Source: Zymogenus sp964542895
Lineage (GTDB): Bacteria > Desulfobacterota > Zymogenia > Zymogenales > Zymogenaceae
DNA: 64,000 bases
NCBI GenBank assembly: GCA_964542895.1
Contig: CAZIWT010000001.1
Span: 1-64,000 of the forward strand
Reading direction: 5' to 3'
Both the position numbers and the translations under genes were made by a program. Every line of letters begins with the position of its first letter. Position 1 is the stretch's first letter. Shown piece after piece: positions 41,754 to 51,128 of the stretch. The notes under the pieces are model-generated. The model saw only the letters and a program-made list of their open reading frames with translations, had not been told where the DNA came from and did not search any database.

Positions 41754-42944
41754 TTACAGCCCGTCTATGATTTCAAGGAGCCTCGTTGCCGTCCGCCTCC
41801 AGTTGAAGTTCTCGACGATCACCCTCCTCGCCCCGCCCCCTATCCTCTCCCTCAACTTGTGGTCGTCGATAAGGGTAATTATCGCACCGGCCAGCTTCTT
41901 CGGGCTCACATCCTCAATGAAGAAGAAGTCCTCGCCGTGGGTCAGCGGCACGTCGAAGAGGGTCCTGTAATTTCTTATCACGGCGCCCCCCGACGACATA
42001 TATTCCAGTGTCTTCATGCTGTTTCCCCACCTCTTCGGGTCCGTCGTCACGAAGATCAGGGCCGAAGAGGCCCGAAGGAAGTCCGGGATCTCGCTGTGAG
42101 GCCTAACACCGAGGAAGAGCACCCTCTCCGAAAGCCGGTTTTCTTCAACGATCTTCCGGCAGAGGTTAAGGTCGTGCCCGTCCCCGATCATTAGAAAATC
42201 GACGTCGCCGCGCTTCCTTACAATATATTTAGAGGCCTTGACGATTACGGTGGTGGAGGAGTGGGGATAGAACGAGCCGACGAACGTGACGTAGCTCCTC
42301 TTCGGATCGAGCTCGATCCCCCCGAGCCGGGAGATGTTCTCGATCGCGCGGCCCTTTTCCCCCGGCGAGAAGAGGTCCGTATCGACGCCGTTGGGCACCA
42401 TATAAGTCTTCCCTACATCGAGAGCGTACATCTCGACGTGTCTCTCCTTTAGCTCGCTGGAGACGAAGACGAGGGCCTTGGCCAGTGTGAAGTTTATCCT
42501 CTGCATGAGACGGAAGAACCGGATCTTCAGCGATGATGTGCCGATGATCTTGAGATCATCTATAAGAAATCCGTTGATCTCGACTATCGTGGGGGCCCCG
42601 ATAACCTTACAGGCGACTAACAGGAAGAACATCAGGCTCATCTCGCGGCAGTAGAGCACCCTCGGCTTGAGCTTCATCCCGTAAAAGAGGACGTAGAGCG
42701 GGAGCAAGAGGAGGTACAGGTACTCGCCGACAATCCTGATATTAAACGTGGGTACGTAAACCACCCGGCATTCGGGCGGCACCCGAAAGGGAAAGGTGGA
42801 CGGGCAAAATAGCGTCACCGACCTTCCCATTTTAACCCAGTTATCCACCACTTCTCTGATGTGGACGGTCCACGCCACCTCCCTGGTCAAATCCTCGTAA
42901 CAGGCGTAAAATATCCCGCCTCTATTTTTCCTTTTTCCCCTCAC
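41754..42944 (-). CDS. GT4-like glycosyltransferase with degenerate donor motif
   Basis: 396 residues, GT-B fold. The N-terminal half includes HIREVVDNWVKMGRSVTLF and a hydrophobic patch (LYLLLLPLYVLFYGM) likely to lie against the membrane. The donor domain shows FVGSFYPHSSTTVI and ends with TTDPKRWGNSMKTLEYMSSG, where the first Glu of the usual EX7E is replaced. It overlaps the next upstream gene by 4 bp. Activity is likely but the substitution makes its mechanism less certain than that of its neighbours. Confidence 0.84.
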   Translation of the reverse strand: MRGKRKNRGGIFYACYEDLTREVAWTVHIREVVDNWVKMGRSVTLFCPSTFPFRVPPECRVVYVPTFNIRIVGEYLYLLLLPLYVLFYGMKLKPRVLYCREMSLMFFLLVACKVIGAPTIVEINGFLIDDLKIIGTSSLKIRFFRLMQRINFTLAKALVFVSSELKERHVEMYALDVGKTYMVPNGVDTDLFSPGEKGRAIENISRLGGIELDPKRSYVTFVGSFYPHSSTTVIVKASKYIVRKRGDVDFLMIGDGHDLNLCRKIVEENRLSERVLFLGVRPHSEIPDFLRASSALIFVTTDPKRWGNSMKTLEYMSSGGAVIRNYRTLFDVPLTHGEDFFFIEDVSPKKLAGAIITLIDDHKLRERIGGGARRVIVENFNWRRTATRLLEIIDGL

Positions 42945-44113
42945 ACTCCCCCCGTCGAGTACTTCGCAAAAAGAGCTTTTATGCTCTTAGCCACATCCCT
43001 GATATTGAACTTCTTAACGACCTTTTTCCTCCCCTCGATAGAAAACCTCCTTCTCAGGTCGTCGTCCGTAAGGAGCCTCTCTACGGCATCCGCTATCGCC
43101 TTTGTATCCTTTTCTCCAACCAGAATCCCGCTCTTTCCGTCGTCAACCAGCTCCGGTATCCCGGATATGTTTGTCGATATTACGGGTATGCCCGCTGCCA
43201 TCGCCTCCATCATGACCACGGGGACGCCGTCGTGGTGGCCGTCCGGCGCCGTAATGCACGGAAGGACAAATAGATCGGCCCTCCGGTAATATTCCAATAT
43301 ATCGCGGTTTTCGACCTCCCCTGTAAACTCCACGTCGATCCCCAACATCGAAGCCTCTTTAGTCAGCTCCCCCCTCATAGGGCCGTCGCCTACGATCACG
43401 AGCTTTTTCTTCAGCCTCCTGACCCTGTCGCTCGATACCGCCTTCAGCAAAAAGGGTATCCCCTTCGGCGGGACGAGACCCGCAACCGCGAGGATGATCC
43501 GGTCCCCGTCCGGCGTCAAATCGGCCCCCTCGTCCGGGCGAAAGCGCTCCGTGTCCACGCCGCAGGGTACGACGTGGAAATTTTCGCCGTCAAGGCCGGT
43601 TTTTTTCACCAGATGTTTCCTGTTGAACTCGGATATGCACCTGACGAAGGCCGCCTTCCGACACTTCTCCGCGTGAAACCCCCAGTCGATCGGCTCCCTG
43701 TAGAGGTCGTAGCCGTGGCCGGTAAAGGCAAAGGGAATCCCCGTCAGCTCAGACACCGCCATCGCCGAGGCCGCCGGCCCGGTGGCGAAGTGGGCGTGGA
43801 TGATCCCGACGCCTCTCTCCTTTATCCCCCCCGCCATGGCGAGGGTCGAGATCGCGATCCGCCATCCGGCGTATCTCCTCATCCTACCGAAGCGGTTGCG
43901 GGTCACGGAGGGCCCCCCTAAAAATCGCCCTGTGAGATTAAGAATGTCGCGGCCGAGAGACCTCTCCTCCGGCTCCGCGTAGGGCGAAAAATCCGAGTAC
44001 GCCGCGGGATTGTTCGGGTTGATGTCTATCTCGACTCCGATATCCTTAAGCGCCTCCAACTCGTAGGTGAGCCAGCCCGGCTTTATCCCCTCCAATATAT
44101 ATGCGACCTTCAT
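42941..44113 (-). CDS. GT4 glycosyltransferase
   Basis: 390 residues, GT-B fold. VAYILEGIKPGWLTYELEAL and IIHAHFATGPAA are N-terminal features; VAGLVPPKGIPFLL, GDGPMRGEL and CITAPDGHHDGVPVVMMEAMAAG are in the donor domain. The segment before GVPVVMMEA carries an Asp-Gly-His-His loop in place of the first Glu of EX7E, a variant common in exopolysaccharide GT4 enzymes. It is coupled on both sides by 4-bp overlaps. Specificity is unknown. Confidence 0.87.
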   Translation of the reverse strand: MKVAYILEGIKPGWLTYELEALKDIGVEIDINPNNPAAYSDFSPYAEPEERSLGRDILNLTGRFLGGPSVTRNRFGRMRRYAGWRIAISTLAMAGGIKERGVGIIHAHFATGPAASAMAVSELTGIPFAFTGHGYDLYREPIDWGFHAEKCRKAAFVRCISEFNRKHLVKKTGLDGENFHVVPCGVDTERFRPDEGADLTPDGDRIILAVAGLVPPKGIPFLLKAVSSDRVRRLKKKLVIVGDGPMRGELTKEASMLGIDVEFTGEVENRDILEYYRRADLFVLPCITAPDGHHDGVPVVMMEAMAAGIPVISTNISGIPELVDDGKSGILVGEKDTKAIADAVERLLTDDDLRRRFSIEGRKKVVKKFNIRDVAKSIKALFAKYSTGGV

Positions 44114-45384
44114 TTTTTCCCCTTCTCCGCCGTCAACCGGTCGAAGATTGCTGCGAGCCTCCCGGCCTGCCTCCGCCTCTCGAAGCGCTCGACCGCCTCG
44201 ATATTCGGCGAGAACGTACCCTCCTTCTTCATATCGGCGATCTCCGCAAACGCCACCTTGAGTCTGCTACACAGGGCTTTCGGGTCGTCCTCGTGGATTA
44301 CGATGCCGGTTCCCGTCGACCTTACGAGGTCCGCGGTCTGACCTAAGGGAACGACGGCCAGGATGGGGCGCCCGGCCCCCATATACTCGAAGAGCTTGCC
44401 GGCGGCGTGATACGAGGCGTTCTCGTCCGCCTTTATCACCATAAGGTTGCAGTCCGATTCTGCGACGGCGTCAACCGCCTCCCGGTGAGTCATGTACCCC
44501 AGAAACTGGGAATTCCCACCGAGATGATCCCCTATCTCGGACTCTATCTCCCCCTCCATTACCCCTGCAAACCTGAAGAGCAGCCTCTCCCTGAGAGAGG
44601 GCTCCTCCCTCAAGAGGCGCTCAACCGCCAAAAAAAAATACTTCGGGTAATTCCCACCGTAAAGGGAGCCGGAGTGCGTGATGATCAACTTGTTTGAATC
44701 GATCTTGCGATCCTTTTTACCGCTGAAGTCATCAGGATCGTAGCCGTTATATATAGTAACAAGGCGATCGGAATCCACCCAGGGGAGTTCCCCGTAAATC
44801 CCCCTTGCCCTCTCCGTAATGCATATCGTCCGATCGGCGCCCCTCATCACCCCCCTCTCCATCATTTCGTTAATCGACTCGACCCACCCGTTTGGAGGAT
44901 TGAAGAGGTAATTCTTCGTCCACGGATCCCTGAAGTCGCAGACCCAGGGGAGCCGGGTGACCTTCTTCAACAAGAGGGCCGCAAGATGGGAGCTGTGGGG
45001 GGGCGATGTGGAATAGATCAGCCTGACATCATGTCTCTTAATCAGCCGAAGCGCCTTAAAGACGACCGATAACGCCCAGATGATCCTGTCGTCCGGGATG
45101 AAGACGTTTTTTATCAGTCTCTCCGCAAAGGCCTTCGACGTAATCCTTTCGAGGGCGGAGATGAGAAATCGGGGCCTCAAGGGGGGAGTCCGCCTTATAA
45201 TCGTACCCTTCGGTATCTCGTCAAGGAGCGTCTCGTCCCGAACCCAGTAGGTTTTGTCATCGGCGGCGCAAACCAAAGCCTCCCACCCGAACTCGGGGAG
45301 ATACTTGACGAACTTGACCGTCCTCTGGACCCCGCCGCCCCCCATGGGGGGGAAGTTATACGATATAAAAAGGGCGCGCCTCAA
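44110..45384 (-). CDS. GT4-like glycosyltransferase (sugar-transferase fold)
   Basis: 424 residues. LFISYNFPPMGGGGVQRTVKFVKYLPEFGW is the glycine-rich opening of many exopolysaccharide GT-B enzymes. YSTSPPHSSHLAALLLKK and WVCDFRDPWTKNY follow. The donor domain ends with ADENASYHAAGKLFEYMGAGRPIL. Longer than the other GT4 proteins here. The start is TTG with GAGG 8 nt ahead; its stop overlaps the next gene. A 75-bp gap separates it from the GT4 gene upstream. Confidence 0.87.
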   Translation of the reverse strand: MRRALFISYNFPPMGGGGVQRTVKFVKYLPEFGWEALVCAADDKTYWVRDETLLDEIPKGTIIRRTPPLRPRFLISALERITSKAFAERLIKNVFIPDDRIIWALSVVFKALRLIKRHDVRLIYSTSPPHSSHLAALLLKKVTRLPWVCDFRDPWTKNYLFNPPNGWVESINEMMERGVMRGADRTICITERARGIYGELPWVDSDRLVTIYNGYDPDDFSGKKDRKIDSNKLIITHSGSLYGGNYPKYFFLAVERLLREEPSLRERLLFRFAGVMEGEIESEIGDHLGGNSQFLGYMTHREAVDAVAESDCNLMVIKADENASYHAAGKLFEYMGAGRPILAVVPLGQTADLVRSTGTGIVIHEDDPKALCSRLKVAFAEIADMKKEGTFSPNIEAVERFERRRQAGRLAAIFDRLTAEKGKK

Positions 45385-45459
45385 CGAAATACCTCAAAAA
45401 AAGTGTGGAAATTTCAGCCCCTTGCCATCGATTGAATTTCAATAGGGAGCCCTTTACTG

Positions 45460-46662
45460 TCAGGACCGGGGAGACACCCCCTCGATAACCTCCGCGATCT
45501 TCCCGTACGTGGTTTCGTACGAGCATTTTTTAACCACCGCCTCCCTCGCCGCCCGGCCGAGCCTCTCCCTCAGGACACGATCCCTGATCGCCGATTCAAG
45601 CTTTTGGGCCAGGTCTTCGGGATTTTTCGGCTCAAAGGTAATCCCGTTCTCCTTGCTCCCGCCGCTTCCGCCAGAGGTGATCATCTCCGGTATCCCGGTG
45701 ATCTCCGGCACCACGACGGTAAGTCCCACCGCCATCGCCTCCAGCATCGAGACGGGAAGCCCCTCCGAAACGCTCGAAAGGACGAATATATCGGAGACCC
45801 TGAGCCGATCCCGAAGCCGCCTTCCGTAAAGGCTCCCCGTGAACGTGACGAATCTTTCAAGACCGAGCTTTTCAACCATTCTTTGAAGATTTCCCCTCTC
45901 GGCGCCGTCCCCCACAACGGTCAAATGAAATTTGAGCTTCTTTTTTTTAAGAAGGCCCGTAGCCTTAAGCAGATAGGGGTACCCCTTTACGGGATGCAAC
46001 CTCCCCACGCTGATAATCTCGACGATTTCCCCCTTATCCCTTCCCACCCCAAGGGGGGAGAAGAGTTCCGTGTCCACGCTGTACGGTATTATCCTGACCC
46101 TATCCCCGGCTACATCCCCCCCTATCTCCACGATCTTTTTCTTATTGTATTCGGTCGGCGTTATAACGCTTTTTGCGTCCCTCAAGAGCTCGGCGGAGTC
46201 GCGGGGGGAAAGGAGGAGGAGATCGGAACCGTGGGCCGTAAAGGTGTAGGGGATGTCGATGAGTATCGAGGCGATCCTGGCCCTCGTTGCCGAGATGGAC
46301 AACATGTGGGCGTGGATACGGCTTACACCGATGCCCTTCAGGACGAGCGCCGCCTCCAATGATTTTAATACAAATTTTATCCCGTACAGCCTCCTATACT
46401 CCAAAAAAAAATTCAGGACGGCCTTCGGCTTGATGATAAGGAATTTCAGAAGGGCGACGGCCCAGCGGGGATACAGAAGGGAGAACCGCCCGTAGTTGCA
46501 ATCGTCCCCCTCCGCAATGGAGTCCGGGATATCCGACGTCTCTATATCCCATACGGGAAAGATGTAGACCTCGTTGCCCCTCTTTCTCAGAAACTCGATC
46601 TCCTTGTAAATAAATGTGGTTGATTTTTCCGGAAGGCTTTTTAGGAAATAAGCGATTTTCAC
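45460..46662 (-). CDS. GT4 glycosyltransferase
   Basis: 400 residues, GT-B fold. IAYFLKSLPEKSTTFIYKEIEFLRKRG is typical of colanic-acid-type GT4 enzymes (WcaL-like). HAHMLSISATRAR, FTAHGSDLLL and the donor motif SVSEGLPVSMLEAMAVG (EX7E) are present. It overlaps the polymerase gene by 4 bp. Probably adds one sugar to the lipid-linked repeat unit. Confidence 0.88.
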   Translation of the reverse strand: MKIAYFLKSLPEKSTTFIYKEIEFLRKRGNEVYIFPVWDIETSDIPDSIAEGDDCNYGRFSLLYPRWAVALLKFLIIKPKAVLNFFLEYRRLYGIKFVLKSLEAALVLKGIGVSRIHAHMLSISATRARIASILIDIPYTFTAHGSDLLLLSPRDSAELLRDAKSVITPTEYNKKKIVEIGGDVAGDRVRIIPYSVDTELFSPLGVGRDKGEIVEIISVGRLHPVKGYPYLLKATGLLKKKKLKFHLTVVGDGAERGNLQRMVEKLGLERFVTFTGSLYGRRLRDRLRVSDIFVLSSVSEGLPVSMLEAMAVGLTVVVPEITGIPEMITSGGSGGSKENGITFEPKNPEDLAQKLESAIRDRVLRERLGRAAREAVVKKCSYETTYGKIAEVIEGVSPRS

Positions 46663-48062
46663 TGTCCATCCCCGACCGTAATCTCCATTGTTGACTTCTC
46701 TATCTTTGACAGCAGGAAAATCGTCGCCATAAAAAACCAGAACGGCTCCATGATCCTTACAATAATGAAAGTCGCCGCACCTATAGAATGGGCGAGGAGG
46801 GCCAGCGTCGCCAGGAGCATCCCGAATGACAACCCCTTGAGAAGCCTGTCCCGGGCCTCCTTAAAGGTGGAGTAGAGAAAGACTATTATCCTGTAGATCA
46901 GGTAAAAAAAGGCGGCAATCCCCAAAAAGCCGGTCTCCGCCAGGACCCTGAAATACATGCTGTCTATTAACCCAATCCCCGTGACACCCCAGCCCAAGAG
47001 CGGTTTTTCAGACCATTTCGACAAGGCATGTCTGAAGGAGGTGATCCTGGCCGACGTAGAAGGATCCAGGTCTTTGCCCAGAAGGGTCTCGGTGCCCTCA
47101 TAACCGGGATAAGGCACGAAGGTCTCGGTCACCCTCCCCTTGACCCTTTCCGGGAGCATAAAGGGCGAAAGCACCAGAAGGATCAACAGAAGAGCGGCAA
47201 GGATGAGCTTCTTTTTTGAAAAGAAAAACATGGTTATAAACATCGGAATCACGGCGATATACGAGCTGCGTGACAGGGTAAAGACAAAAGGGATCGAGAG
47301 CAGCGCGATTACACCGATGAGATACCTCTTGATCTTCCTGTCCTCAAGAGTCATTAAAAGCCCCGCCGAGACGGAGATGATCAAAATCAGGTATCCCCCG
47401 AGGGTGTTCGGCTCTCCCGATGTCCCCTCGAACGGGGCGCTTACCCTTACCCCCTGGGGGATCTGGATAATCGCGTAAAGGGCGGTAAATATCGCGACAA
47501 TAAAAGCCACGACGACGAAACGCTTGATTTGGCTCCTGTCCTCCAAATTGCTGACAAAAAGAAAGAAGACGAGGAAGTACTCCATATACTTAAATACATA
47601 AAGGAGACCCGACAGGAGGCTTACCTCTCCAACAAGCGATCCCCAGAGGGTTGATAATAGGGTGGCGGAAATGTAGATCAGTATCGCGTTGTTAAGGGGG
47701 GTCCTAACGATAAGCCCGAGGCCCTTGTATATGGTGGTTTTCAGCACCCAGGACAAAAATACTATGACTATTACCACATCCTCGATCCTGATTACGAGGC
47801 TTCGCTCCTCCTCCAGCCCGCCTCCGAGGGAAAACTCCGGCGAAAAGAGCATCGCGAAGATTATCAAGTAGAGGGCCATCTCCGTGTTGAAAAAGCATAT
47901 CGCCGAAGAGATAACCCCGAGCAACAGGATCATCATCTTGAGCTCCACCCCCCCGGACAGAAAAAGGGCGAGAAGGGCGATGAATAAAATCATAACCCCG
48001 AACAATAAAATTGTGGGGGTGTTTAAATTTTCTGTAGACTCGTCTATTTTGGGCGCCTTCAT
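46659..48062 (-). CDS. O-antigen ligase/polymerase (Wzy or WaaL) family membrane protein
   Basis: 467 residues with about twelve transmembrane helices. A larger periplasmic loop near residues 325-370 contains the Wzy_C-like region: TSARITSFRHALSKWSEKPLLGWGVTG, where the Arg and the HAL...PLLGWG pattern are typical. Wzy joins lipid-linked repeat units; WaaL attaches polymer to lipid A-core. The neighbouring Wzz-like chain-length regulator and Wza-like exporter favour the polymerase role. It ends overlapping the GT4 gene at 46662. Confidence 0.86.
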   Translation of the reverse strand: MKAPKIDESTENLNTPTILLFGVMILFIALLALFLSGGVELKMMILLLGVISSAICFFNTEMALYLIIFAMLFSPEFSLGGGLEEERSLVIRIEDVVIVIVFLSWVLKTTIYKGLGLIVRTPLNNAILIYISATLLSTLWGSLVGEVSLLSGLLYVFKYMEYFLVFFLFVSNLEDRSQIKRFVVVAFIVAIFTALYAIIQIPQGVRVSAPFEGTSGEPNTLGGYLILIISVSAGLLMTLEDRKIKRYLIGVIALLSIPFVFTLSRSSYIAVIPMFITMFFFSKKKLILAALLLILLVLSPFMLPERVKGRVTETFVPYPGYEGTETLLGKDLDPSTSARITSFRHALSKWSEKPLLGWGVTGIGLIDSMYFRVLAETGFLGIAAFFYLIYRIIVFLYSTFKEARDRLLKGLSFGMLLATLALLAHSIGAATFIIVRIMEPFWFFMATIFLLSKIEKSTMEITVGDGQ

Positions 48063-48104
48063 GACAGGACCTACATGAGAGAGGGGTTTTTCAGGGGAGC
48101 TTTC

Positions 48105-50378
48105 TTATTTCGATTTTCTCTTAAAGAGATTTGCGACTCCATCTTTGGCGGAGGTTAAAACACGCATCATGTTTTCCTTTGTAAACATCTCCTTCAGCTC
48201 CGTAGGGTCTCCGGGTTTGGAGCTTACTTTGTCTTCACTGTAGTAATACTGGTAATGATATTCGTAATAATCCGGGCCGTATTCCGGTCTTACGCCGTTT
48301 AAAATCACCCCCATGACGTTCGCCTTGACCGCCTCCAGGTGCAATTTAGACCGCTTGAGAACGCCCCTTGCGATCTTACCCACTTCGTACAGCAAGAAAA
48401 CTCCTTCGAGCTTTTGGCTCAATAGGACCGCATCCGTAACAGGCAACACCGGCGTGGTGTCGAAAATCACAAAGTCGTAGTTTTCCTTTATCTCTTCTAT
48501 GAACTTGGACATCTGTTGGGAATTAATAAGTTCCGACGGATTGATGGGAAAGGTCCCGGAAGTTATGATGTTGAAATTCGATAACTCCGGGGTCTTTATC
48601 AAGACATCCATATCGATACTGCCGAGCATTATATCGTTAATATCCCTTTTTACCTCCCTCCAGTCCCTGTTGGAAAGGATAATGTCCGACAGCCCCGGTG
48701 ACTTATCTATACCGAATATCTTGCCGATGGTGCCCCGACGCATATCCGCCTCGACCAAAAGAGTGCGGTAACCCCCCTGGGCAAGGGTAACGGCGATATT
48801 GACGCAGTTTATCGTTTTCCCTTCTTGGAGCGAGGAGCTTGTAACCATAAACGTCTTTGTTCCCTTTTCCTTATTTATGAAGAGGATGTTGGTGCGAAGA
48901 CTCCTGTACGCCTCCACAACCTGGGATTTAGGGTTCATAAAAAATACAAGGGGAGTCTCCAAAATCCCCTCTTTTTCTTTTACCTCCTCTTCTTCCGGAA
49001 CGCCCTTAATCGATGCCACATAGGGAATGACTCCGAGGACGGGGATCTCCAGATAGCTCTCCACGTCCTCAATGGTACCGATGGAGGTGTCCATGTTTTC
49101 TCTTACAATCGCGAAGAAGATCCCGAGAAACAATCCTATAAAAAGGCCCATAAAAAACGAGGAGGCGATCTTCGGCGGATTTACCCTTTTATTGTTGCTG
49201 AGGGCCGGAGTCACCTCCGACACCTCGACGATCTTCCCGGATTCCTGTATTAGAATCTCCTGGTATTTTGAATTCAGCTCTGAAAAGAGACTGCTCTGAA
49301 GCTCCACCTCTCTCTGGAGCCTGACGAGGATCAAGCTGTCGTTCGGATACTCCGATGTCTTCTCCTTATACTTCTCGATATCCCCCTTCAGAATATCCAT
49401 ATCCTTCTTGTTGAGATCTATCCTCGAGTTTACATCCGAACGGATTGAGCCCCTCAATTTCGAGATCTTACTGTTAATATCCTTTATTTTTGGATGACGA
49501 TCGGTATATGTGGTAAGGTATTTATCCCGCTCTATCAACAGTTCCTGAAGCTCCAGGTTATATCTGTTCAGGGTGCTGTCCCTGTTCACCTCTCTAAGCT
49601 GAAACATGTTGTTGCTTGATAGACCCCTCAAAGTGAGATTTCTCTTAAAATAGAGCAATGTCTGGTTTTCGCGATTAAGGGCCTCGTATTTCCTCTCCAG
49701 CTCATCGAGGACCTTCAAATCGAGCATGGCCTGGCTGTCCAATGAGACAATGTCCTTTTTGTTTTGAAACTCCTTCAGCTCATCCTCGGCCTTCTTCAAT
49801 CTGCTCGAAAGCTCTTTCAACTGTTTCTCGATGAATTCCTTCGTCTTGATGGTTCGCTCGTTTTTTAACTTGATATTATACTCTTTGTAGCTTTTTGCCA
49901 GCGCATTTGCAATATTGGCGGCCATATCCGGATCGTCGTATATTACAGTAATTTTAATAATATTAGTGTTTTCCTCCGGCTCTGTCGTTACCGCCGCCTC
50001 GATCATCGAGATCTTGGTCATATACTCCTTGGAGTGAAGGATCGTGTCATTCTCCTGCTCCTCGCTCATCTCTCCAATATCTATAAGCCCAACTTCCTTT
50101 GCGGCCTCCTTTAATACCGGGAAACTGGTGATGACCTTGGTCTGGGACCTGATATTGCTGTAGGGCGAGAAGTAGAAGCTGCTGGGCATCATCCCGGCGA
50201 GAGACTGAATGCTGTCGTACTTGACCTTTGCCACCGCCTTGTACTTGGGGGAAGGCGATTGAATCAAGGCAAACAAGAAGCTCAGAACCGAAAGAGTAAT
50301 GGTTGAAAAAATAATGATGTTCTTGCGCTTTCTTACTATCCTGATCAGGTCCTTCAGCTGTATCTCATATTGAGCCAT
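48105..50378 (-). CDS. Wzz-type polysaccharide co-polymerase fused to a BY-kinase
   Basis: 757 residues. The Wzz domain is bounded by transmembrane helices at about 17-35 and 405-428 with long coiled coils between (about 170-395). The cytoplasmic bacterial tyrosine kinase follows: Walker A-like SSSLQEGKTINCVNIA near 510, Walker A' LLVEADMRRG near 540, and Walker B FVIFDTTPVLP near 640. The C-terminal tail has a tyrosine cluster (YYEYHYQYYY) for autophosphorylation. Such proteins set chain length and gate export with Wza. The Walker A lacks the usual Pro-Gly before Glu-Gly-Lys, having Leu-Gln instead. It lies between the polymerase and export genes. Confidence 0.92.
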   Translation of the reverse strand: MAQYEIQLKDLIRIVRKRKNIIIFSTITLSVLSFLFALIQSPSPKYKAVAKVKYDSIQSLAGMMPSSFYFSPYSNIRSQTKVITSFPVLKEAAKEVGLIDIGEMSEEQENDTILHSKEYMTKISMIEAAVTTEPEENTNIIKITVIYDDPDMAANIANALAKSYKEYNIKLKNERTIKTKEFIEKQLKELSSRLKKAEDELKEFQNKKDIVSLDSQAMLDLKVLDELERKYEALNRENQTLLYFKRNLTLRGLSSNNMFQLREVNRDSTLNRYNLELQELLIERDKYLTTYTDRHPKIKDINSKISKLRGSIRSDVNSRIDLNKKDMDILKGDIEKYKEKTSEYPNDSLILVRLQREVELQSSLFSELNSKYQEILIQESGKIVEVSEVTPALSNNKRVNPPKIASSFFMGLFIGLFLGIFFAIVRENMDTSIGTIEDVESYLEIPVLGVIPYVASIKGVPEEEEVKEKEGILETPLVFFMNPKSQVVEAYRSLRTNILFINKEKGTKTFMVTSSSLQEGKTINCVNIAVTLAQGGYRTLLVEADMRRGTIGKIFGIDKSPGLSDIILSNRDWREVKRDINDIMLGSIDMDVLIKTPELSNFNIITSGTFPINPSELINSQQMSKFIEEIKENYDFVIFDTTPVLPVTDAVLLSQKLEGVFLLYEVGKIARGVLKRSKLHLEAVKANVMGVILNGVRPEYGPDYYEYHYQYYYSEDKVSSKPGDPTELKEMFTKENMMRVLTSAKDGVANLFKRKSK

Positions 50379-50401
50379 AAATAATTCCTTTTCTACTTAC
50401 T

Positions 50402-51121
50402 TCAAGGAAATACAACTTGTGTTGGAAACATGATAAATTCAAGGATGGGCATAAGCTGTTTTGCGAAATAGTTGACATTTGCGATCGTGGTGGAAGGCAG
50501 AAAGATGATATCACCACCCTTGAGGTAAATATTCTGAGTCAGGTCGCCTTTTTTCATCATCCTGCCCACGTTCGCAACAACCACATCCGGATTTTTGTTG
50601 TACCCTCTGATTATCAAGACATTTCTAAGTTTTGCGTCCTTCGTCGGCCCGCCCGCGGAGGCAAGTATTGCGGCAAGCGTCAGGCCGTTCTCAAACGTGT
50701 ATGCCCCCGGTTTATGTGCCTCCCCAAAGACGTATACAACTTCCCTTATCTTTACGTTTAGTATCGGAGAAACATAATACTCCGACAATACTTCGACGAG
50801 GTGCTTATCCAACTCCTTGTTTGTCATTCCCAATACTTTTATTTCTTCAAAGAATATGAAGCTGATCGTTCCGGCCTTTGAAACCTGAACTTTATACTCT
50901 TTTAACTCCCCCTCTTCCCAGAGGTTGATATCGATAAAATCCCCGGGCTGAACCCTGTGTTCGTAGCGACTCGCCTCCGTCGGTAGTGAGTGAACGGACC
51001 CGGCGCGCATGCTCCCACTCGGCGTACACGATACGACGGCAAAAAAAACGAGAAGTGCCGAAGAACAGACCAATCCGTATCTATGAAATATTTTGGCGTA
51101 TCTTTTATTAAATGACTTCAT
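50402..51121 (-). CDS. Wza-like polysaccharide export outer-membrane lipoprotein
   Basis: 239 residues. A lipoprotein signal ends at FFAVVSC with Cys32. RVQPGDFIDINLWEEGEL opens the Poly_export domain (about 55-130), and VYVFGEAHKPGAYTFENGLTLAAILASAGG is an SLBB domain (about 130-215). The C-terminal segment is amphipathic, as expected for the helix that crosses the outer membrane in Wza. It sits immediately upstream of the co-polymerase, as the export machine requires. Lgt for its lipidation is encoded at 61503. Confidence 0.92.
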   Translation of the reverse strand: MKSFNKRYAKIFHRYGLVCSSALLVFFAVVSCTPSGSMRAGSVHSLPTEASRYEHRVQPGDFIDINLWEEGELKEYKVQVSKAGTISFIFFEEIKVLGMTNKELDKHLVEVLSEYYVSPILNVKIREVVYVFGEAHKPGAYTFENGLTLAAILASAGGPTKDAKLRNVLIIRGYNKNPDVVVANVGRMMKKGDLTQNIYLKGGDIIFLPSTTIANVNYFAKQLMPILEFIMFPTQVVFP

Positions 51122-51128
51122 TTTTTAT

